Shown in pieces: positions 56,150-64,000 of a stretch of DNA of 64,000 nt. The stretch comes from Enoplolaimus lenunculus (taxonomy: Eukaryota; Nematoda; Enoplea; Enoplida; Thoracostomopsidae), in the NCBI GenBank assembly GCA_030248215.1, contig JASANG010000893.1:62001-126000 (forward strand). Direction: 5' to 3'. Under the pieces are notes generated by a model, which was not told where the DNA came from, made no database searches, and worked only from the letters and a program-made list of their open reading frames with translations. How positions within the stretch are numbered: position 1 is the first letter of the stretch; each line of letters starts with the position of its first letter. The translations under genes and the position numbers were made by a program.

Positions 56150-59100
56150 ATGAGCCACGTTACAAATGAATACAATGATTATGGTAAGCAGAAAACGTGT
56201 GTTACATGAATGCGATAGTTTTGCTACCGCTGCGTCTTGAAGGATCGGCAATGTGAAGCTAGCATACGTGAGATTTGCTGACCGTTTGGAGACTGTTTGT
56301 ATAAGTTTTTATCTGCGATAATTTGATAAAATCGTACTATATTTTTTAGAGAAAAATGCCACAGTAGTTACTGACAGTTAAACCAGTCGCATAATCAACG
56401 TACTATAGTACAGCCAATGCATCAATTGTGATATACAATTTTATGAAAAGTTTATTTCTTAGGCGCAAATCAAAACGCTACTGAAAACAGCAACGGGTCA
56501 CATGATCTACGCGTTATAGTAGAAGCCAGTCCGCAGCGTGCACTTACTCAATCACAAACCAACTTGGGTCAGATTTCACCTCAAACTTCACGCAGTCGCT
56601 CGCAGCAAGCATTCTGCAAACAGACCCACGCTGTGTATATTTCAGACCACTCTGGTTAGTATAAAAATTTTAAATATTTAAAAATTAATTTCTTTTATAT
56701 GTGTGCTGAAATTTTGGAAGCGTGTCTGACGAATTTGAATATGGTTGTTCAGAAGTATTGTTTACTTCGAACGATTCGACATCTCTAATGCAGTCTAAGC
56801 CACCCTCTTCAATTACAGGGGCGAGAGCAAGGACTTATGGAGACAGTTATCGGCCATGCAATATGCACGATCGAGCCGAACGCTGTCAACAACAAACTCA
56901 ATCAACTCAATCACAAAATCATTCGCAGTGTGTTCAAACTAGCCAAATACATGACAATAAGCCTCGAATCTATTCGCCCCAAAGTCAAAATGGTCAAGCA
57001 AACGCATATTTGTCGCAACTACAAATCAATAATAACAACCACGACGCAAGAGATTCAAATCAATCCGGTTAGTAAACAATAAGCTTTTATACTTTATTTT
57101 GAGCTCAATGCGAGTTTAGTTTTGTGAATTTTTAATAACATCGCAAGAAATGGATCACTTTTTTGAATTAGTTATATATAGTTAATCAGCTGGATTTTGA
57201 ACCCAACGTAAGTTTAACTTTGTGAGTTTTTAATACATCGTTAAAAATGTCTCACTACCTTTGAATTAGTTATAGTTAATTAACTGGTGGCCAAAAGTAA
57301 CCAAATACCTAAAATATCATTTTGGTAAAAATTGCTTCAGAAAATCAAATGCATGGTAGACGCTGGAATGAAGATGTACCAATTTGTAACCGACTATATT
57401 CGCCTATTCGATGGAAGCAAAATCGATCAAATTCTATTTCCTGTACGTTTCCTGTGCACAAACTTTAACACGGGATGCAAACAAATTGATGCGTCTAACT
57501 CACCGCCAGCCAATGAAAAACGTAAGTAGATTTCAACTAGAGTTCACCGTAGATAAAGTTTAGTTCCTCAATACACAAGAACTAAGACAAACAAAATGTA
57601 TACTACGATTGCTCTCAGAAGTGACAATCACATACACCTGATAATACTTTAGGATGATGCAATGTTCAAGCAAAAAACAAACAAACAGAACAGGCCAATT
57701 TTTTAAAAGATATGATAGTAAAGCGATAACCTCTATAAAATATTATTTGAACAATAAGTCACAAGCAAATTGTGTTTATCACGGTAAATTCTAAATCGCA
57801 AATTCTGCTCGTTTAAAATTTTAAGGTAAATCTTCGCCTTTGACCAACACAACTAAAGCAAAAAAACAGTCAACATTTTACGAGCAAACACCAATAAATG
57901 GCGCGAACAGCCAAACCTGTATGCAGCAAAGGGCACGCGATGACATTCGTGCGCAGTGTCCATCAGAAGAAGCAGGCCTTAACAAACGTTTTAGTTCTAC
58001 TGTAAAGTCTTCAACCGATGGAGAGACTGCTATCAACAGGAACTCGGTTCAGATAATGCCGAACGATAATTCATCACCGCACCGTGTTCCATGTTTTAAT
58101 AACCATTGTTTCCAGTGTCCTCAATACCAATCTGAATACGCCGAAAATGGTCTTTCGGCTTCTTCCCACGACAACGACAATTGGTTTGAACAAGTATCAG
58201 AGCAAAATTTAAATTATGATGCAGTGGATATTGCTGAACTCGAAATGGAGAATTTTCTAGCTAGTGTATCACTGCACACTGATTGTAATCAAGGTATAGA
58301 TCCTGGATTTAATTGCGCAAAGTGTTCTGCATTTGGTGTTTAAGCCAACATAATTATGGCGTTCCTACTTCCTGCTAAGTTGTGTCGTTGTAAAAATCTG
58401 TTAACACGGACTAATTGGTACTAATTTGTTAAAAACACTGCTAAAAATCACACAAATTATTAAGACTCGATCTTTCGTCATTCGTGATAGGTGCAGCATT
58501 TTTAATTTAAGAGTCCTCCGAATGTTCAGCCAGTAATATAGAGGTCGTTGGTAACACAAATAATGATAGTGATAAATCAACCGACTGCGTTTTTGAAACG
58601 CCAGAGACAACTCCAAAACTGATGGCAAATGTGAAGGCAAGAACGCCGCTGTCGATTCCAAAACCGATGGCAAATGTGCAGCCAACAACTCCGCAAGGTA
58701 CTTTTAGCGGCTATCCGCGGCGTCGTTTAATCTTGTTTAAAAGACACTGTTGTGTTTACAGATCATTAATAGATGAAACCGTAAAAATTTTTGGACCATA
58801 GAATTCATTTGATGTTGTTGAAAAACTGTTAGGCTAGGGCTGAACATATTTGTAGTAAGAGGCTAGCGATCCCGTCTTCTTAATCAACTGTATTTTTTTA
58901 TTTTTATGTACTAGATAATGGCCTATGTGTGGCGTTCCAGATAACACTACATGTTCTACGATGCGTATAGTGAAGCCTGTTTCAGCCAAAACGGTTTTGC
59001 ACCATATTTGTCATTGGTTCTTCATTAACTCTACTGAAAAAACTTAATGAAACTTTGTCGTTTACTTTTTCTCAAGAATGACATAAATGTTCGCAATTTT

Positions 59101-59707
59101 TATTTCAGGGCATAGACCGTCAGTTGTACGGCGGCTGGCCTCGGAAGGTTCTCTTGGCACGTTAAGTAATCTATCGAATGCTGTCAGCGCTCCACGTAGT
59201 TTCATGCAAGTATCGCGATATGATACAGTACTGAAACATTACGAAATAATGGATTTGGTAGCTAGTGACCGGAGCTCGCTCTATAGTGCCGATACTGGCA
59301 CTGAACGCGGTGTTGGAGTGTTCACACGCTCGTCAATAAAAGCTCTGGAACCAGTTTTAGCATATGTGGGGCAGATTGTACCTTTCAAAGTTGCACAGGA
59401 ACGAAGTGTTACGTATGCACTAAATGGCAAAGGTTGTTACATGTTTTATATATTGCCAAAAATAGGCGATGTCATGTGTGTGGATGCGACTGATGAAGTA
59501 GTTAACGGAACACCTAGGCTTGGACGGCTTGTAAACCACAGTCGACGTCGTCCGAACTGTGAGGCCGTCATAGCCACTGTGTCATGTGAACCATTCATTG
59601 TAATAAAAGCAATCCGGAACATATATGCCGGAGAAGAATTACTATATGATTACGGTGAAACTAGTATAGTAGCTTGTCAAATGTTTGCTTGGTTGCGTGA
59701 TTCATAA
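56150..59707 (+). CDS. KMT5A: KMT5A/SET8-like histone H4K20 methyltransferase, copy 2
   Basis: Exons 56150-56183 (ATG), 56463-56658, 56721-57067, 57341-57442, 57826-58296, 58512-58697 and 59109-59707 (TAA). Total 1935 bases, 644 residues, in frame throughout. The long N-terminal part is rich in Gln, Ser and Asn with scattered Cys and is not conserved with copy 1. The SET domain (about 59306-59704) has GVGVFTRSSI, LAYVGQIV, GCYMFYILP, CVDAT, RLGRLVNHSRRRPNCEA, GEELLYDYGE and a closing FAWLRDS. All expected active-site residues are in place, including NHS and YDYG. Introns are phase 1 except the second (phase 2, donor GTATAA, the only choice that keeps the frame). It is the better candidate for the working enzyme. 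Confidence 0.9.
57090..57300 (+). repeat. About 105-bp tandem duplication in an intron
   Basis: GAGTTTAGTTTTGTGAATTT and AAGTTTAACTTTGTGAGTTT start two units that share TTTAATA-ACATCG, GAATTAGTTATA and AGTTAATNA-CTGG. Confidence 0.65.
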
Positions 59708-60798
59708 TTGTCGAACTTGCTTGTGTTTACTAGATGACCTACATTAGACGCGGTAATTCTCATTACAGGCTTTTCAAAGATTTCTTAAAACATACTTTAA
59801 TGCGGAATTTTACGTCTATTTTTAAAATTCTAGTATTTCTACCTTTAATATTACAATGCATGCTGAACGTTTAGTGAGTTCGTTGCTATTTGTTAAAGTT
59901 TCTAGTGTTACGGTGCCTCCGAATATGTTCGCTGTAATCCGAAATGTATGTTTCGGTCATTGTTTATGTTAACTGTTATGTGACTGTTATAGGAGTATAT
60001 GGAACAGTTTTTAGACTACCACCGTGTTTAATTTTTTGATGTTCATTTTAAACAGTAACGGTCCGATTCGCTTACTTGCAATAGAATACGTCCTTAAATG
60101 CGTAACCATTCAAAACTTGGACGTTAGTGTTCTAAAGTTAAGTTTCTAGTACAGTTGCAGTTGTTGCGCTTTGCATTAAACAGTTGTTAAAATGCACGAT
60201 CGGGTTGTGCAATTACGGTTGCGTTTGAAAACATTGGTACCCCAGAATAGTACTACAATCAATATTTTGAGGAAATACTGCAATATCTTTTATAACGTTT
60301 TTAAAACTGATTCATGAACACCTCTATCGTTTGTGTTCGTTAACATTTTGATTAAAACTTTGATTAACTGTGAGTACTGTTTAGTATGTCAAACGTGCGA
60401 ATAGTGCGAGTAACGGTGTGTACTGTATAGCTTCTCTATGTGGGAGTGCTCTACTGATGTAGTTTCCTGTTATTTATTTTGCTAGAGTTAATGTTTCAGA
60501 TTAGTTGCTTTCCATGACAGGACAAAATATCTGAAGCGATTTTTATTTTACTAGAAGTTTGAACGGCATATAAGTTGTTGATCTTAATTCAAGATTTGTT
60601 TGAAGTTTTCTACAAAATATTTTATTTCAAATTGAGCACCCGCTGCCTCCAATTTCTAAACTATACTAGAACATGTTGGGTATATTTCAAATTATTCAAC
60701 TGTTCATATTTTTTACTGTGGTATATTTCAAATTATTTCAACTGTCCAACTATTTTCTGGTCTCAAACTAAAATAGCTCCGCATGGTTTTCTTAAACA
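59708..60798 (+). other. Intergenic, no gene seen
   Basis: AT-rich. A short direct repeat ATATTTCAAATTATT-CAACTG occurs at 60678 and 60721. No coding sense recognised. Confidence 0.5.
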
Positions 60799-63411
60799 AT
60801 GTCACAAACGGTGCAGGAATTCAATGGCAGTGATGCCTGGCCAGTTGATGGAACACCAAGTAAGTATAATTGAAGTAAATGAAAATTCAGTTTTTGTCAA
60901 TCTAAAGATGAATGGTATAAACACAAATTTAAGTTAAATGCATGTTTACAAGCGTGTCCAATGTGAATAAATACTGCATCGAGCAGTGTAGTTCAATTAA
61001 GACGTTTCAAATAACGCTTCAAAGTTCCGGTGTTTAAATGCGGAATTTAAGCAAACATCGTAAAAGTTCACACTATTGCATAGTGTAAAATTGATAATTG
61101 GATTTGTTTAGTTGTGTAAATAATAATTGAAAAGGTAGACCGTCGAAGGTCAGCACTATCAAAGAAATCAAAATGATTGGCAGGGGCCCGTATCCAGAGG
61201 TAAGAGCAGGGGGCTCAGTCCCCCTGGAAGAATTTTGTCCCACCTAGAAAGTTTTGAATCTTGCTGGTAAATAATCGATATCCGTTCTATGGCCCTTTTG
61301 AAAAATTTTGGTGCCCTCTTAGCGAGGTATACTGGCTACGGGCCTGAGTTATCCACTGGTTGGTCACCAGTAGCAGCCGCGTTAACAGGTTACAAAACAC
61401 ACAACAATACTCCGCGACGATCTCTCAGTTTCGGCAAGAATCGCAGTTTTATATTCAGCAGAAATCAATCTGTTAAACCACAGTTGGCGTTATCTCGTAC
61501 TCGAGAGCGGCGATGGACTTTAAAATGCGGCAGAAGGCGTTCATTGCCCCATTCGAGACAAATACATCGAACTACCTGTTACAACCGAAGGCTTGGAACC
61601 AGGTCGAAGTCTTCAAACCAAATCAACTCTTTGTGTTCTGCCAAGAGGTCAATTTCAAACTTGTCTAGTAGCGTTGAAATTACTCGTGCTAACACTCAAC
61701 CGGCAAATGGATCGGACTGTATATCAAATAATACCGTTATTTCTGACACGCCAAAAGCACCAGTCACTAATGAAACTGGTGTTGAGCCCAACGCGGAAGA
61801 AACTCGACTATACATAATTTCAAAAAACAAAGCTGCAAGTCGTCAAGTGGATACCACACAATTTGTGAGTTTAACCGCCTCCTTGAGCTAAACATTCATG
61901 CACATTGATCAAGTTTTTAATTGTTTGTTGTGGGACCAAATTTCACTAAATATAGATTTAATTCTGTTAGCAGTGTTTTTAGAAGTGTGGATTACGTTGT
62001 ACAAAAATTTTGGAAGGAAAGTTTTGTGTTGCAAACTGCAAAACTGTCTGGAAAACCAATACAAAAATCCCTAAAAGGGTTTAGCCCCTGAAGCCTTTAT
62101 GACTACGCCCGTGAAACTTAACCAGCTTCGCACTTGACAAAGCATTTGATTTTTGATGATAGTTCTTTGTTATACAATTATTGTTTATAGATTGACATTT
62201 TCAATAGCTCGTTCTGGTCTGGATCGTTCACCCAAGAGACCATTTTGTCTCATTTTGGTAAAGCAAACTTTGGAAAATATGACAAAGATGCTGGTCTTTA
62301 TGTGTGTCAACAGCAATATTTGCTTCCAGAATATAAACCAAGCAGAACCTTAGCGCAACTCTATCCTGATCCAAAAGGTCGATTTGCTCTCATAAATGCT
62401 GTTACCAAATGCGAAATCGCGTACGGTACTCGAGTTCGAAATACGATTACGCTCGAGTTTCTGGGTAGTAATCCGTCAGTTTTAGTGCTATATTTCACAA
62501 CAAACATGCGTAACGCAATTGAAAGTGCTGTCACTTATGAAGCAAAAAAGTGAGCACTTACTTCAGATGCAAACACATTTAATACTGTGTCCCATTATGT
62601 GAATATCTGAAAGTATTTGAAACACATTTGAAATAGTCGTTTTGGCTTATGCTGCTTGGAGGGACGTAGCTGTAGTAAAAGCGTGTTTCTAAGGCGAAGA
62701 ATAACCCTAAGTGCCAGTGTAAGAACAAACCAATAGCTAACCCTAAGCCTAAGCCTAAGCCTAAGCGAAAAATAGTCTAATCCGCTACCAAACGTTAGGT
62801 TTGAAGTGATATTAATTTTAACAGAATCAGGCAACAACAAAGTCTTGTTAAACTCGATGAAGCGGTCAACCAGAATCTTGCAGCGTTACGAATGGTATAT
62901 CAATGCGTCAATCGGTTGTCAACTGAACGGCTAGAAAACCAAAACCAGATTGCAACATCACATACCATGGAGGACGCACTCAAAAGCTTAAGCCAGTCTG
63001 TTAAGGATGCTTCGCGTGTTGTTGTCGAATGCTCAAGAACTATGAAAAGAAATGTAAGCGAAATAAAGTACATTGCATTTGGCCGTTATCTGAAACTCCA
63101 CTAATATTTGCTGCAGTCTACCTATTGGTACTAAACTTTGAGATAACATTTTGGTGAAAACTGGGAATTAATTTTATTGTTTTAAGGTAAGCAATTCTAA
63201 GTGCTCGACGTCAGGATCTGTACAAACTTCAAAACCAACAATCCTGCGAGCAAAACGGAAACGCAAAGCACCATCTAAATCGGAGGTATTCTGTGCTGTT
63301 GTTAAAGTCCTCTTCACCCATAGGAGGGTTTCGAACCTCTTGGCGTCTCCGAAATACCAATGTACCATTCGTTTTCCAAAAATTATGCGCGTTCGGTACA
63401 ATTCAAGTTAA
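60799..63411 (+). CDS. Unknown multi-exon protein with coiled coil and basic C terminus
   Basis: Exons 60799-60859 (ATG), about 61371-61864, 62239-62549, 62825-63053 and 63187-63411 (TAA); 1320 bases, 439 residues, all junctions in phase. Exon 2 is Arg/Ser/Asn-rich and disordered-looking. Exon 3 encodes a compact region of about 100 residues (ILSHFGKANFGKYDKDAGLY, RFALINAVTKCEIAYGTRV, VLVLYFTTNMRNAIESA) that looks globular and beta-rich. Exon 4 is a helical, Gln/Leu-rich probable coiled coil (QQQSLVKLDEAVNQNLAALR, MEDALKSLSQSV). Exon 5 carries a basic cluster RAKRKRKAPSK, a likely nuclear signal. I do not recognise the family. The exon 2 start is uncertain (61371, 61374 or 61389 all fit). It follows the SET genes in the same orientation. 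Confidence 0.6.
61181..61346 (+). mobile_element. Small MITE-like element before exon 2 of the unknown gene
   Basis: CAGGGGCCCGTATCCAG at the left and CTGGCTACGGGCCTG at the right form an imperfect terminal inverted repeat, as in hAT MITEs. No 8-bp duplication is visible. The ORF starting with ATG at 61289 begins inside it, so that ATG is probably not the true start. Confidence 0.55.
62640..62790 (+). repeat. Decayed TTAGGC-type repeat (family G-like)
   Basis: CCTAAGCCTAAGCCTAAGCC in the intron between exons 3 and 4 of the unknown gene, with GGGACGTAGCTGTAG nearby that recalls the family G end GGGGCGTAACAG. A similar remnant lies at 54064-54140. Confidence 0.55.
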
Positions 63412-64000
63412 GTATTGCGTTATTAACCCTTGTGTGATTTTTCGCTCGTTTATAACTTGCGATTTCCCTTCCGCTATTATAAATTACACTCCGCGTGTAT
63501 CCCCTCTTATTTGATATGCTGCTGGACCACTGGTTGATTTGTTGATATCTCACAAAGAGGCCCCATCTCACAGGCGGATGGAATGGATACCAACACCGCG
63601 GCCCTGGAGGTAACAATTAACTTTAATGGCGAATCACGTATTTAAATCACGTATTGCAGAACAAAAAGAAAATTCGATTGCAGTTATTGTAAACAAAACG
63701 TAACGATGTAAAACGTCACAGCGGAAGTTCACTTCATCTTTAACATCTAAATACGGTGGTGTACAGTGTTTTAGGATAATAAATCGAAGAGGTTAGAAGT
63801 CGATGGAAACATTGCAAAAAAAGTAATTTGCCTGAAACTTGCCTGTGTTTATTGGTTTAAACAAATACATTCATTCGTAAAACGTTTTCAAACTGTTAGT
63901 TCTTTGGATTTTTTGAGATTTCTTATTTTGCGCCACAAATATAATGTTTGTACGCTCAAAAATTGCCAGCTCTCAAGGTTTTAGTTGCGACAAGAAACTA
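63412..64000 (+). other. 3' flank, no gene seen
   Basis: AT-rich sequence after the stop of the unknown gene. AATAAA at 63778 could serve as a polyadenylation signal. Nothing else recognised. Confidence 0.4.

Noticed and set aside
63300-63360. B-box-like sequence on the minus strand (GGTTCGAAACC), possible tRNA gene
   Set aside because: No matching A box, D arm or 7-bp acceptor stem at the right distance, and it lies in the terminal exon of the unknown gene.

Overview
The window is eukaryotic nuclear DNA from a metazoan, most likely an invertebrate. It is AT-rich, its genes are split by short GT-AG introns, and it is crowded with small DNA transposons. I cannot place the phylum. Three host genes are recognisable from protein motifs and intron phase, all on the + strand: the 3' part of SRRT/ARS2 (3781-9765), most of THADA (14541-40019), and two tandem KMT5A/SET8-like histone methyltransferase genes (52385-55105 and 56150-59707). 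A further multi-exon gene of unknown function follows (60799-63411). Reading-frame phase agrees at almost every junction I propose, which is the main support for the exon models.

Layout. 1-3.7 kb: a nearly full-length but broken LINE (minus strand, Jockey/CR1-like) lying antisense in an SRRT intron. 3.8-9.8 kb: SRRT exons, ending in an RGG-rich tail and the conserved DLDAP end. 9.8-14.5 kb: repeats. 14.5-40 kb: about 19 THADA exons; the introns hold hAT-type MITEs, two kinds of fold-back element, a decayed piggyBac transposon and an unclassified decayed repeat. 40-45 kb: repeats and a five-copy tandem array. 45-50 kb: symmetric phase-1 exons without a SET domain, including a damaged duplicate of exon 2 of the first KMT5A-like gene. 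50.2-51.1 kb: a nearly perfect 3 x 299 bp array. 52.4-59.7 kb: the two SET genes. 60.8-63.4 kb: the unknown gene, with a coiled coil and a basic nuclear-type C terminus.

Functions. SRRT links the nuclear cap-binding complex to RNA processing. THADA is the partner of the tRNA position-32 2'-O-methyltransferase. KMT5A monomethylates histone H4 lysine 20. They share no obvious pathway.

The most unusual signal is a set of at least seven MITE families. Four families show 8-bp target duplications (hAT-type); the rest share the terminal design without a confirmed duplication. In each, the terminal repeat runs into an array of one hexamer, and the hexamer differs by family (CGGAAT, CCGGAA, CCGGAT, CCGTTT, GGATCC-type, TTAGGC, TCTCGG).
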